Part shown: positions 12,301-22,095 of the stretch, one piece after another
How the letters are laid out: every line of letters starts with the position of its first letter
Numbering within the stretch: the stretch's first letter is position 1
Source: Ficedula albicollis
Taxonomy: Eukaryota > Chordata > Aves > Passeriformes > Muscicapidae
Direction: 5' to 3'
Assembly: GCF_000247815.1 (NCBI RefSeq)
Contig: NC_021677.1
Span: forward strand, 15,034,657-15,098,656
DNA: 64,000 bases
Position numbers and translations under genes: made by a program
The notes under the pieces: model-generated
What the model was told of the DNA's origin: nothing
The model's database searches: none
The model's input: only the letters and a program-made list of their open reading frames with translations

Positions 12301-15300
12301 TCTTTAAAAATCAGTCTAGAGCATTCTGAACAGTTCTTCAATGTCAGATGCCAGAGCCAGACAAGTCTGTATGAGCTTTTTAATAAATGGGCCTCAGCAG
12401 GACACTAACCTGTGTGTAGAAAGCAGAAAGCTTGTACAGAAAATTTGAATTCTGCAAATCTAGATTTGGGTTTTATTGTTACAAAATTAAGTATACTGAA
12501 AGTACCTGTGACCTGAAGGTTGGTGATGACAGTGTGATGTTTTCCCAAATGCGTTACTTTGAAATATTTTCATCTGCTTCTGTGTAGTACATCACCTTTG
12601 CAGTAGAAAACTCAAAATTACTTGTCTTACAGGATGAAGACTCAGAATTCACCTTAGCAGCTGATTTTGAAATTGGACACTTCTTCCGTGAAAGGATAGT
12701 CCCTCGTGCTGTGCTCTATTTCACTGGGGAAGCTATAGAGGATGATGATAACGTATGTATGCAATTAGCATTTTATTTATTAGTTAGCACATAGAAACAT
12801 TCTTCTCCTTTTCTAATTAGATTAGGGTGAAGTATTAATTACATGACAATAACAAAAAAAAAAAAAACCCTGAAGGAGATTCCTGCTACTTAGGGATAGG
12901 AAAGGGTCATTCAACTTGCTGCAAGTTGTTAGTCTGCTTCTGGAAGGTCCTTATTTTCAGTTATAGTGTTTGAATATGCTTACATCTATTACTGCAGAAG
13001 TTTTTATGCAAATACTAGCAGAGCTAATTAAAACTTGGGTTTGTTTTTCAGTTTGAAGATGATGAAGAAGGTGAAGAGGAGGTGAGATGCACACTGTATT
13101 TTTTATGGATTACTGATTACCAATTCCATTCCCGTGCCAGGAATAATTGTATATGGAGCAGAAAACAGTTGTTCATAAATGCTCTTGTGCATGGTACTTC
13201 TTTCTAAAAGAGTTCAGCATTCATGACTTGCAAAACTGCCTGATTTTTCCTTTTTGTAGAAGTACTTTCTGCAAGAGCATGTTTTTTTATCTAATATTCT
13301 GAAAGCTGTTTTCTATCAAGAGTCAAAAATTAAAGACATGGGTTTTTTTTCTGTAGAGCACTGCATGATAAATATCTGTTCCTTAGGTGGTAGCTCAGCA
13401 GTTTAGCTGTCAGCTTTTAGTTGTCATAAGCTTGAAGACTGGGTCTTACCAAATGTGAAGTAAAAAAAGGGCATAAATAATTTAGACTGGCTCTGGTCTA
13501 TTTCCAACAATGTTGTATGAACACACACCGTGAAAGGCTTTGCACAAAACCATTAAATGTTACTGTTACCACACTTAAATTAATTAATATGCTTTATATT
13601 TTTTGCTTTACTGCTTTTACTGTGTGGTTCTTGCTAATTTATCAAAGATGCTGATCCCTGACTGTTGTCAGCTTCAGCATGGCAGAGTACATCAGAGGTT
13701 ATCAAGCTGCTGATCTGATGTCAGCTGGCAGCCTTCAGCATGCAGTCTCTTTTCTCCGTGTTGAGTGACTAAACATTTTCATATTTTTTTAAGCTGGTCA
13801 TTGATAGAAGTGTGTATATGTATTTTTAGTCGGTTTCCAGTGCCAGATGTTATCACTTGGATATAGTTGTATGTAAAATTGAGTGCAAAAACCCTGTACA
13901 GGAATGCTGTCCATAGTAAGCTAAATAAACAGACTCTTTGGAGGGAGACTAAAACAAAGAACAAAATCAGGCATATATACCTATTACCAGAACTAAAATT
14001 CCAAATAATTTTTTAGGTAGAAATTTAAAAATTGCTGTGGGACTGCAGCAGCAACATACATAGGAAGGTTGCCTTAAGCCATACTGAGAGCTTTATATCA
14101 TATTTTAAAGATTTTGCATTTAAAACTTGGAAGATGCTGAGTTCTTTTAAATCAGCCCAGTGCTGACATCTGAAACACTCTGGAATACAGTGATAATTTA
14201 ATTTGCTACTTTGCTTTTTGTCCATTACAAAAAGTTGCACTTTTAACCTGTTTTAATTTCTGTTAGTTTATCTCTATTTTGTCATAGGAGTTGGAGGGGG
14301 AAGAGGAGGGAGAAGAGGAGGAAGATGCAGAGAGTGATCCCAAGGTAAGGACTTTTGTGTGCTTAGTCATAAAACAGGTTATAATCATGAGCAGTGTAGC
14401 TAAGGGCACGATAGTTTGTGAAAAGATCAATCAAAAAAACACCCTAGCTTCTAACTGCAATGTTTTCATTATCTTCAGCACTCCAATTGCTCTTAAAAGA
14501 GAAGTTAATGTTTCCACCAGTTGAGACAATGCAGTTTTTTACTTCCAGCATGCACTAAAACCGTGTGCCTTTGCTTCTTAATGGTGTCTCTGTGTAATGC
14601 TGATAAAGTTTTCCTTCAGAAAGGTCATATTCAGATGTTCTTTGGCTGGACTTCAATATAGAATTAGTCTGACAAATCTCAACTAGCTTGTTTGTTTATT
14701 TTCTTTTCCTTAGAATTGTTCTTTATCGTTGTCCTGATGGCTGCAGGTTAGACTCTACATGTCTGTACTTGGTTAGAAATAAAAAAGAAATCCTCAACTT
14801 TGAATTTTAAACTTTATGATATCTGACTTAAAATTCAGCCTTGAGGGTTAGTGTTCCTTCTGACAGGTATTTTTCAGTTCTTCAGTCATGGTAAATGCTT
14901 ATATTTAGTGAAGCTGGGACAGTGATGACAGACTTGTGTTCATGTAGTTCTTAAAACATCAGCTTTCAATTTTTTATAAAGACAGATGAAAAAGTGAAAG
15001 GCATGCAAAACTGCTTGATCTTTGGATAAAAGTTCTAACAGCAGCTTGACATGTCACTCTTCTGGTATAGTTTTATACATCATCATATCATTAGTAAATA
15101 CTTTTTGTCACTATCAAGAGTCAAGTTTGTTTTTCTTTAATGAGAAGTTCTGTATACTAAAGTCTGTCTTGTACAAAGATCAATCAAACCAGGTTAGATT
15201 GGTAAAAATCAGTATTCTGACTGCTCTGTAGGATTCAGATGCAGTGGTGTTCTGTAATGGGAAAAAGTTGGACAACTGAGAAACAATGTTGGTTCTGCAT

Positions 15301-18300
15301 CAACATATGTTTGTGTGAAGCATCCTTCTAGAGGATTTGGTAGGGAAAATAAAGCTGAAGTTATCTTGGAAGGTTATGGTTGTTGCCTCCTGTATTAATT
15401 TGTACATTTCACTTTTCATCCATGCTGACCGTTCCTTTCAATTTTTTCCCATTTAGGTGTAATATAAGTCTGTTATTCATTCATACATTTCTAGGTAAGG
15501 TGGAATTCCATTCATACCTAACTTCAAGAGTTCCATTTGTAGTCATGCAATGTGATTTGTTTTCTAGGATTTTCTGTTTTGTTTTGTGGTTTTTTTTCCT
15601 TGTATGGGGAAAAGAAGTGGGGGAATGGTGACTTCAGAGTTAAAGTTTTATTAGTAAAAAATAGAAAGAAATGGGTGTAGAGATGAGTGCCTTTAAATCA
15701 TATAATTAAAGTAGATTTTTCAGAATGACTCTGCCTTCCTGGCACACTTTCTGCTTTGCCTTTGTAGCAAACTGTATTTCATATACACATGATAAAAGAT
15801 ACTGAGGTTGGTCAGACTTTATTTTTCCTTGCTTCTGGTTTGATGTTGCATCTCTTTACTGTTTCTAGTGCACTTGCAAATTATTTCTAAAATACCTTCT
15901 CTGCTCTTCCTAAACTCTTGTAAGTCATCAGGTTACTTAGTATGCCTTTTCCAGCATCTTATTTATGCTGCCTGACAAAGGCAAGCAGTCACTCTTAGAA
16001 GCCTTTTCTTGATTGCCTATGATTCTGCACAGGTATTGTTCTTCTGCTCATCTGTCTCTGTATTTAAAAGAAGAAAGAAAGTTCCTTTTGTTGTATACTG
16101 TCATCTTTCACCTTTCTTCCCATTCCTCACAGAGAACAATGCCTGCAACAGCCTCCATACTTCTTCCCCCCCTGTATTTTAGGCTTGTGTCTTTTTATTT
16201 TAATTATTTAGAAGAAGCAGTAATACTTTCAGCTCATTCCATCTGCATAGATAATGCCCTTCCTTACTTTTGTTAAACTCAAAATGGAGCTGTGCTTTTG
16301 TGTTGGTTTTTGGTGCCTCAGCCTCGTGCGCTGGTGGTTCACCTGCAGTAGTAGAACATCTGTTTGTCACAGTGGCTTGTGTGTTATCCTGCTGCAGTCT
16401 GTTACACAGCTGTGTTCCCTTCCTACAGTTAAAAATGTCAGCCACTGACTCATTTTTTCAAGTCAACTTGGAATTTTATATTTTTTTTGGCACTGATACC
16501 CCAATCCTGTCCTGTTTTCCATTCTTTCTCCTGCTCTTTTCTCCTCCTCTTTTTCTCTGTTCCTTTCCTTTCTTTGCCTTCCAGTTCCCACCCCTTGCTT
16601 TTCTTATCTAGAATAGTTTTCTTTTTCATGTACACGAGAATAATTGGTCTGTTTTCCTTTCAAATCCAGTTTCTCCTTTTCAGTCATTTCCATATTACCT
16701 CCTTTATTGTTGTAGTACATTTGCTGTATGTCAACACTTTCTGCTTTGTAAACTTTTCCTCCTTCCTTCCTGTGAGTTTTAAGTACATTTGAGTTGTTCA
16801 GATACAGCCAGATCATTATCATCTCTTACACAAAGCACTTTTGCCATATAAGTTGTGGCTTTGGAAGACTGAGCAGTCAGATGGTTGAAAGTAGCTTCAG
16901 AAGTTGTTACAAAACTGGATAATGTACCTGGTTTTGTCTAGTGTATTTTTCTGTGTGCTTGCATGTCCCATTCTTTAACTGCCTTTATTTCACTATGCTG
17001 AGGCTGTGCTTGAATTGAGAAGTAGCTGACAGGGAGTGCAGAGTGCCAGTTTGAATCATGAGCAAAAGAGCTGCTGTGTGTGAGATTGCATGGGCTTCAA
17101 GATCCTATGTCTTCTGAGTTCCAGTGCAGGACCTGTCAGCAGCAAATTCATTTCTAGAACCAGTTGTGCAAGGAAGCAGTTTGGGTTAGGGTTGCTTACT
17201 TAACTCCAGCTAGCTCTGGGTTTACTTTCAGATATCCTTGCCTTTTCTCATTCAGTAACAGAATAGGAAATAACGATGCAGCTTTAGATCCCGTAATTGG
17301 GCTATTCCACGGAAGATGTTTCAGAAAGACTTTCTACCTAAATGCAGCTTTAGATCCCGTAATTGGGCTATTGCACGGAAGATGTTTCAGAAAGACTTTC
17401 TACCTTCTCCACTGGAAAGGACATCAGATGTAGTACCTGCTGCCTGCTGTGATACTGTTGTTGGCAGCAGAGTTCTTGGGGAGTCAGATGAGATCTTGAT
17501 GATCTCTCTGTTCCTGCACGGTTACTTTAGTAGATGGGAAGCTTCCCAAAAAGTGAATTGGAAAAGTGAGGAGATAAAGACTTGATTGCTGTTTGAATCA
17601 CCTAGGAACGTATCTTGCCTAGTGTGTTTAAACACTGAAGACTAACAGAAATTCAGTGTTTCATTCAGGACCTTTTTGAAAAAACAAAAATGTAAAAATA
17701 AATGAAAATTATGGGCTTCTTCTAGGCTGGATGGGCATATTTGGGGCTTGTGTAGGAATGTAATGAAAGCAGTATTAACTCAGACATAGTTTTTTCTCTG
17801 TTTTAGCTCTATGTTCTCTCAAATTTTAGGTGCAATTTTTAATTCTGAAAAAGTGATGCAGTAATGGGCAGCAGTAAACAAAAAGCTGTATATTGCTCTT
17901 TGTTAACAGAAGAGAAAAAATAGGTGCGAATCTCATTCAGCTTGGTCATATCCATTGAAACGGCATCTCAAACGGAAATTAAAGGCCTAGAGTAGTTTTA
18001 ACTTCTAGCACAGAATAAGTGATATATGAAATACTTGAAAGATACAAAAAATTTTAAATCCTACCAATTTTAAGATTAATTTAATATGAAATACTTTAAA
18101 GATACAAAAATTTTTAAATCCTACCAATTTTAAGATTAATTTAAATCTGCTTATGGTTACTGTAAAGAATCTGTTTACAACCAGAAGAATTCTTGTCTCT
18201 GTAGCCTTGGTAGTGATCTTGAGTGCATGTGTTTACTGCTAAATTTATTTTTAAATAAGATGTAATTCCCCTTATCTTTGCCAGTTCAAGTCTCTCTGGC

Positions 18301-20846
18301 ATTTGTTGCCTGGCCAGTGCACTTCACTACCTTTCTAAGATATCATGGGAAGTTAATTTAGGGAAATGGAGCATGAAGGGAAACCTTGCCAGGATGGGCT
18401 GATAAATGGCACAGGGGCTAAGGCAGATCAGTGGTAGTGGTTGGCTGACCCAGTGTCAGCAAGTCTGGGCTCTGCAGGAAGAGCAGGCTCAGGCTTTAAA
18501 GCCCAGCCTGAGGGAGTGTGGATGTCAGCTCTCCATCAGGAGCCAGTGAAGGCCAGAGATGAGTTTCAGTGTGCATGTGCCTGCTGGAGCAGCTGTAACT
18601 GGAAGGGAATTGTGGTCTCTTTGTGCTGGTGTCCTCTGGGATTAGGCTGTGAGATGCTTTGCATGAGGCTGAGAGTAGCTGAAGGCAGCGTGGAGCTCAC
18701 ACGCTGGCTTCCTCAGCAAGGGCAGTGCTGTGTTAAAGTGGTGGGAGAACATGGATTATGTTGGAGTCTGGATCTGAAATAGTGCCTTGATGCTTAGGGC
18801 CTGCTAAAACATTTTTGTATATATGGCAAACACGGATACACCCTTGAGTGTAACATAAAAATAGCAGTATTTGTCTCAAAATCCTCCAACAGCTGACTCA
18901 GATCCGGTAACCCCTCAAACTGTGTTTGTTGTTTTTTTGTCTGAGAGCAGTAGTCAACACTGAAAGGTCCTTTAAAAAGAACTTTGTGATCTCTGTGACT
19001 CAGTTTTTACAGGATAAACAGTTACATGCAGTAAATATGATTTAAGTGTTTACAGAAATAAGGAAAAGATAATGAGGTTTATTAGAAAATAAAACAAGTG
19101 TTTTGGCTGATCGTTAAAATTTGGCGGAAATTATTGCAGTGGTCAAGTTAAGTGTGTCATGATCTAAATATAACAGGTGACTAGGAAGGAAGGAAGGAGG
19201 GAGATGGAAAGATTTTTTAAAGTACATTTTAAATAGCAGGTTTGTTATTTTATCATGGCTTTTATCCAGAATGCAAAGAGGAGAGGAAGTAAGGCTACCT
19301 GCACACCATGTTCAAATACCAAGCAGTTAAAAGAAGAATACAAACCTTTAGAAAACTTTAGATAAAAACGCTGCTGGTTTTTGCCTGCCCCTCAAAAAAA
19401 GGAATGGCATGCAATGCACTACCAGTGGCAGTTAAATTTTAATTTAAGACCAAGAATGTTAATTTTGTGTTCTGTGTAAACATATCCCTTTTTCTGTATT
19501 TAGTCCTCGATCAGTACAATTTAATTCACATCAGTGTTATTTGAAACTTCAGGCAGATGAGAGAGAACAAAGTTAAAGTTAGCCAGATGTGCTGGGTGAG
19601 GAATACCACAAGGAGGAAGTCTGAAAGGTCTCTGACACATCTGTGCATTTGGCTCTAATGCTGAATTGCAGTGGGAATGATAGTGACCACTCTGACTGTA
19701 AAGACAGTTTTGGTGAGGAACAGAACAGCAGCCTGAATTTAATGCAGATTATCAAGGGCAAAACTTCATGATAAGGAAGTTTAAACTAGTTGCACTTACT
19801 TGTCCTCGCTAGAGGCGAAAGACTTTAATTGTCTTAGCTCTTGGTTACTTGATGTATACTGAACTTGGCATGGATACATTTTTTTATAACATATAAACCT
19901 CTTCTTTAGGATAGTAAGTAAGAAACATTTTACTCTGCATCAGTGATGTTCAGGGTGTTGTGTTTTATACCTGTATTTTTCTTTACTAGACTGCAGCAGG
20001 TTTCTGTGACTGCTGCTTGTGTAATAAAGTATATTAAGAATAGTAAGGGAAGAAACAAAGTGGAAATTCACTGAATAAATTCTCCTGCCTTCTAAGAATG
20101 CTGTTTTACAATGGAAAGAAAGCAAGAAGTGCAGTGTAAACCTGGTTCTTAGCTGTTTGAGTGCTTGTTCTCATTCCCAAATGCACTTCCTTTTGCCAAA
20201 GGGGAAGTTGTTTAACTAGCTAATGAAAGTGTTTCTACTTTTACATATTCAGATTAACATACAGACTTCTTGCCCGGTGTTAAAATGTTGAATTGTTACC
20301 TGCTGGTGATGCAGAACCTAGAAGAAATCAACACATTAATTACATTTTTATCACCTTAGCAGAAAGGGCAAGGCTCCTAAGGAAAAACTCAGACGTGCTG
20401 CAGAATAAGCAGCCTCTCTTCCTCTCTCCTCAGAGCTGGAGGAGGTGGCAGTTTATTGTTAAAATTGTTTAATAGGCTGGAAGTCAAATAGAGCCTCTGA
20501 GGGGAGTAGGTGGTGGTTTGCTTTCTTACTTGTGTCAACCTTGGCCTGCAGGATGCAGTGTTAACAGCACAGAAATAGATAAATTATGGGGTACCATGCA
20601 GCTGGGGCAAGGGGAAACCCAGTAAATATGGTGACTCTGTTGGACCTTTATGATGTAGCTTTAGTTTTCATGTAGCATTTTTGTACATGCTAGCAATGCC
20701 TAGTTAATTCAGAACTACATAGCCAGTTTCTCTGTATTTGTTGAAGTGTTTTCTTTTATGCCAATTTGATTTTTAACTGTTTATTTTCTCTTTTTCACTT
20801 TATGCAGAAAGAGTCCAGCCAGCCTGCTGAATGCAAACAACAGTAA
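243..20846 (+). CDS. NAP1L4: NAP1L4, nucleosome assembly protein 1-like 4 (12 coding exons, 5' end outside window)
   Basis: This is the 3' part of a NAP-family histone chaperone, which binds H2A-H2B and shuttles them for nucleosome assembly. The coding exons are 243-342, 1279-1420, 1616-1702, 3218-3337, 3903-3974, 7817-7956, 10008-10153, 11987-12009, 12633-12752, 13052-13081, 14288-14344 and 20808-20843, with stop TAA at 20844-20846. All junctions use GT/AG and every split codon rejoins in frame, giving about 358 residues. The order is: N-terminal helix region, the long NAP-domain helix (exon 1279-1420), the NAP core with the family motif EFHFGPNDYF (exon 7817), a basic KKKQKHKGRG stretch (exon 10008), an acidic Glu/Asp tail (exons 13052 and 14288), and a C terminus ending PAECKQQ. 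NAP1L4 was preferred over NAP1L1 from remembered similarity to the human protein and from its neighbours PHLDA2 and SLC22A18. The initiator exon is missing. Confidence 0.96.
343..1278 (+). other. NAP1L4: NAP1L4 intron
   Basis: An ordinary AT-rich intron with donor GTAAGT and a pyrimidine-rich acceptor. No further gene or repeat family was recognised in it. Confidence 0.85.
1279..1420 (+). CDS. NAP1L4: NAP1L4 coding exon, long NAP helix
   Basis: The exon encodes FPKAVIRRIDAL through KYAALYQPLFDK, which forms most of the long dimerisation helix of NAP proteins. The acceptor is CTTTTTAG. The donor is GTGGGA, the weakest in this gene as read here, and it opens a short 195-bp intron whose 3' splice site has been duplicated. 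Confidence 0.95.
1475..1633. repeat. Tandem duplication that copies a NAP1L4 3' splice site
   Basis: A unit of about 68 bp, containing an ATATATAATTTTACATCTTCA block, a T-rich tract, AACACAG and the first 18 bases of the exon, occurs twice (about 1499-1565 and 1566-1633). A third partial copy of the first block starts at 1475. The copies differ by only a few bases. Confidence 0.92.
1616..1702 (+). CDS. NAP1L4: NAP1L4 coding exon with a duplicated upstream acceptor
   Basis: The exon encodes 29 residues from RREFINGEAEPTD to EDEEKLA, with donor GTGAGT. The acceptor AACACAG at 1609-1615 is the second of two copies; an identical AACACAG followed by the same first 18 exon bases lies 68 bp upstream. 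Only the downstream copy keeps the frame open, so it was chosen as the true exon start. Confidence 0.93.
1703..3217 (+). other. NAP1L4: NAP1L4 intron hosting the first snoRNA
   Basis: Apart from the H/ACA snoRNA at 1902-2029, the rest is AT-rich intron without recognised genes or repeat families. Confidence 0.8.
1902..2029 (+). ncRNA. SNORA54: H/ACA box snoRNA, SNORA54 type, in a NAP1L4 intron
   Basis: The element has the full hairpin-hinge-hairpin-tail layout. The 5' hairpin closes with GCACTG (1904-1909)/CAGTGC (1954-1959), and its upper stem includes AACC/GGTT and AGCA/TGCT. The H box is ACATGA at 1961-1966. The 3' hairpin closes with CCCTAA (1969-1974)/TTAGGG (2017-2022) and contains GGAC/GTCC. 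The ACA box at 2024-2026 sits three bases from the inferred end. The 5' pocket strands TTCGT (1910-1914) and TCCATTC (1947-1953) can pair with 28S rRNA around GAAUGGA-UG-AACGAG, placing the target U 14 bases before the H box. Human SNORA54 is hosted by NAP1L4 and, as I recall, guides 28S pseudouridine 3801, which fits. Confidence 0.88.
3218..3337 (+). CDS. NAP1L4: NAP1L4 coding exon
   Basis: Forty codons run from GDLKNAVVIDEKAEE to the conserved block GIPDFWFTIFRNVD and then MLSELVQ. The exon is bounded by acceptor TTTCCCAG and donor GTAAGT and has phase 0 at both ends. Confidence 0.95.
3903..3974 (+). CDS. NAP1L4: NAP1L4 coding exon
   Basis: Twenty-four codons (EYDEPILKHLQDIKVKFSEP, then GQPM) lie between acceptor CTGCTTAG and donor GTGAGT. 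The exon is phase 0 at both ends and matches the start of the NAP core domain. Confidence 0.94.
4999..5163. repeat. 83-bp direct tandem duplication
   Basis: Copies at 4999-5081 and 5082-5163 both begin GAAGCACAAAGTAAGGTG and end near GATGGGAATA. They differ at only a few positions. Confidence 0.92.
5242..5362 (+). ncRNA. Second H/ACA snoRNA, SNORA54-like paralogue, in another NAP1L4 intron
   Basis: This is a diverged copy of the snoRNA at 1902-2029, two introns downstream. The 5' hairpin keeps GCACTG/CAGTGC, the pocket strands TTCGT (5250-5254) and TCCATTC (5287-5293), and an upper stem AACCT/AGGTT. The H box is ACATTA at 5301-5306, again 14 bases after the pocket position. The 3' hairpin differs in sequence but still pairs: TCCAA (5309-5313)/TTGGA (5351-5355) and GAAGG (5319-5323)/CCTTC (5341-5345). 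The ACA box is at 5357-5359. The preserved guide and re-paired 3' stem argue for a working RNA rather than a pseudogene. Expression is not shown. Confidence 0.83.
7167..7293. repeat. 64-bp direct tandem duplication
   Basis: Copies start at 7167 and 7231, each beginning GTTGGTTGTAGGATTCAG and running to CTATTATCAAATG. Very few mismatches are visible. Confidence 0.93.
7817..7956 (+). CDS. NAP1L4: NAP1L4 coding exon, NAP core
   Basis: The exon encodes SFSLEFHFGPNDYFSNSVLT through GPEIVDCE, with a Gly codon (GG|G) split across the 3' junction. EFHFGPNDYF and the KTYKMKSEPDK block are family landmarks. The acceptor is CTTCCAG and the donor is GTAAGG. Confidence 0.95.
7957..10007 (+). other. NAP1L4: NAP1L4 intron with a three-copy duplication
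   Basis: Contains T-rich tracts near 8010-8055 and the three-copy repeat at 9191-9418. No gene or known repeat family was recognised in the remainder. Confidence 0.75.
9191..9418. repeat. Three-copy tandem repeat with an alternating tail
   Basis: Three copies start near 9191, 9275 and 9338 with ATAGGACAAAATGTTTTTAG. Copies one and three carry an extra tail of about 21 bp (GGAGAATTAGCTGTGTTTGC) that copy two lacks, so the arrangement is long-short-long. Confidence 0.92.
10008..10153 (+). CDS. NAP1L4: NAP1L4 coding exon, basic beta-hairpin region
   Basis: After the split Gly the exon encodes CTIDWKKGKNVTVK, the Lys-rich KKKQKHKGRG (nuclear localisation-like) and TVRTITKQVPNDSFFNFF, ending SPIK plus one base. 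The acceptor is TCTCTAG and the donor is GTAAGT. Confidence 0.96.
10154..11986 (+). other. NAP1L4: NAP1L4 intron containing a CR1 fragment
   Basis: Outside the CR1 piece at 10735-11045 the intron shows no recognised gene or repeat. Confidence 0.8.
10735..11045 (+). mobile_element. CR1 LINE 3' fragment
   Basis: The sequence follows the avian CR1 3' end: a CCCTACAAGAAAGGTGGTGAGG block, GATATTGGGAAGAAATTCTTG, a stretch resembling GACTGGATAGGGTTTTCAGCA, and the terminus GATCTTTAAGGTCCCTTCCA, followed by GCCCAAAC. It is 5'-truncated, as is usual for CR1, and carries many substitutions, so it is an old insertion. Confidence 0.92.
11987..12009 (+). CDS. NAP1L4: NAP1L4 23-base micro-exon
   Basis: This very short exon completes a Val codon and encodes SGDGESL. 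It is supported by acceptor TTTTCAG, donor GTAAGT, frame continuity on both sides and the expected NAP1L4 peptide at this point. Confidence 0.9.
12633..12752 (+). CDS. NAP1L4: NAP1L4 coding exon
   Basis: Forty codons run from DEDSEFTLAADFEIGHFFRE through RIVPRAVLYFTGEAIEDDDN, the conserved end of the NAP core before the acidic tail. The acceptor is CTTACAG and the donor is GTATGT. Confidence 0.96.
13052..13081 (+). CDS. NAP1L4: NAP1L4 30-base acidic exon
   Basis: Ten codons (FEDDEEGEEE) lie between acceptor TTTTTCAG and donor GTGAGA. The exon is part of the C-terminal acidic tail and is in frame with both neighbours. Confidence 0.88.
13082..14287 (+). other. NAP1L4: NAP1L4 intron between the two acidic exons
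   Basis: AT-rich intron. A diverged internal similarity around 13649-13744 (GCTGATC...TTCAGCATG twice) is visible but weak. Nothing else was recognised. Confidence 0.7.
14288..14344 (+). CDS. NAP1L4: NAP1L4 acidic tail exon
   Basis: Nineteen codons, ELEGEEEGEEEEDAESDPK, with acceptor GTCATAG and donor GTAAGG. Reading into the intron adds Val after Pro-Lys, as in the PKV ending I recall for one human isoform, but here the open frame runs about 59 more codons into the intron. Confidence 0.9.
17276..17404. repeat. 66-bp direct tandem duplication
   Basis: Copies start at 17276 and 17342 (ATGCAGCTTTAGATCCCGTA) and run to GACTTTCTACCT. They are nearly identical. Confidence 0.93.
18024..18143. repeat. 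60-bp direct tandem duplication
   Basis: Copies at 18024-18083 and 18084-18143, both beginning ATATGAAATACTT and ending with TTTTAAGATTAATTTAA. Only a couple of mismatches are visible. Confidence 0.93.
20808..20846 (+). CDS. NAP1L4: NAP1L4 terminal coding exon, CKQQ C terminus
   Basis: Twelve codons (KESSQPAECKQQ) and TAA follow acceptor TTTATGCAG. The Cys-Lys-Gln-Gln ending is shared with NAP1L1, where it acts as a CaaX-like prenylation motif. The exon follows a 6.5-kb intron, the longest in the visible gene. Confidence 0.92.
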   Translation, partial: KESSQPAECKQQ

Positions 20847-22095
20847 TAAGGAAATACCACTTGGAAGTGATATTTGAACAACTTGTAACAAATAGTTGGA
20901 TACCTGGCCTGCAGTTCAGGATATTCTATCGCTGCAGCACAATCTTATTAACAATGCTTAAAATTAATTTGTTTTAAAATGCATGATTTTCACTAACTTT
21001 ATTGCTTAACATGTACAGTGGCAACTTCAATGCATTTGGGAAATATGAGGTTTAAATAAAGCACACTCTACAGCCGTTGGTACACTGTAGCTAAGTATGT
21101 CAATAGGCCTTTAGAGCCTTCTGCCCTATGCATAGGGGAGTAGTCCAGACTACCATGTGAGGATTATCCATTTTCTTGCTCAACATTGAAAATTGTGGAA
21201 TAGCAATGTGCTGAGAAGCTAAAGTAAATGGATTACATGTATGGTAGCTGAAACAGATAGAGCAATATGACTTTTTTGCTAGTTCCCTCCCCCCTTTTTT
21301 AATGTTTCCCGCAATCTACAAATTGAACTAGTGCTTGAGCAGTTTTAAATGTCATATTTATTATCTCAGTACAACCAGTTGAGTTGAAGTAATTTTACTT
21401 CATTGAAGAGGGTGTCATATTTGAGACTTAGTTGTTCATCTTACTATTTATTTATTCATGTTTGTAAGTACTTTGACAGAATTAGTGCTTTCTAATAGTT
21501 TTTAATATACTTGAAAAATCTTCTTCCTCTTTTGCATACAATATGGGTACTTGTAAAACAAGTAATTCAAAGTGGTCTCAATGTAGTAGTCTAGACAGAA
21601 GAAGCAAACTCACATCAAAATGACAACTCTTCAGGATGAAGATCAAAATTCAAAGGCCAAACTGTTGCTGTTGGTGGAAGTGGGTTGCAGCCAAAGAACC
21701 AGACAATTTCCAGTAGTCTTACTGCTTAGTGTCCAGCATGAAAGGACCTTTCACTATGAACACAGAAATTTATCAAAATGAATCAGTTCAATAAATCTGA
21801 AGTTTGGGTGTCTTACTTGCAACACTGAAATTATTCCATTCCACAGTTTGTTTTCTTTAAAGTTCTGAAGTCTTCAACGCTACCTTTTGTTGTTGTGTGG
21901 CACTTAAGGTACACGTTTCTAGTTTCAGCATCCATTACCAACCTCTGGCAGCAGTTGAATAGCAGCTGTATCAACACTGTGACCAGGCATGTAGAGTGCT
22001 CCAGCCTTACCTTACACATTTGTAACTTAATACGGTGTTTTCAATTTGTACAGAATAGATAGAATATTCTATTAAAGTTGTGAAACATGACTGGT
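20847..22095 (+). other. NAP1L4: NAP1L4 3' UTR (extent approximate)
   Basis: AT-rich sequence follows the stop codon without further convincing coding potential. Candidate poly(A) signals are AATAAA at 21055-21060, AATAAA at 21790-21795 and ATTAAA at 22071-22076, the last followed by a GT-rich stretch. Use of more than one site is plausible; the distal end is inferred. Confidence 0.6.
21055..21060 (+). terminator. NAP1L4: Proximal poly(A) signal AATAAA of NAP1L4
   Basis: Canonical AATAAA about 210 bases after the NAP1L4 stop, in an AT-rich UTR. Further candidates lie at 21790-21795 (AATAAA) and 22071-22076 (ATTAAA). Usage cannot be read from sequence. Confidence 0.6.

Larger units (their letters stand above)
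14345..20807 (+). other. NAP1L4: Last NAP1L4 intron, 6.5 kb
   Basis: Holds tandem duplications at 17276-17404 and 18024-18143 and a more GC-rich block at about 18360-18780. No exon, RNA gene or classified transposon was recognised in it. Confidence 0.75.

Noticed and set aside
13649..13744. Diverged internal duplication around GCTGATC...TTCAGCATG
   Set aside because: Similarity is too weak by eye to call alongside the clear tandem duplications.
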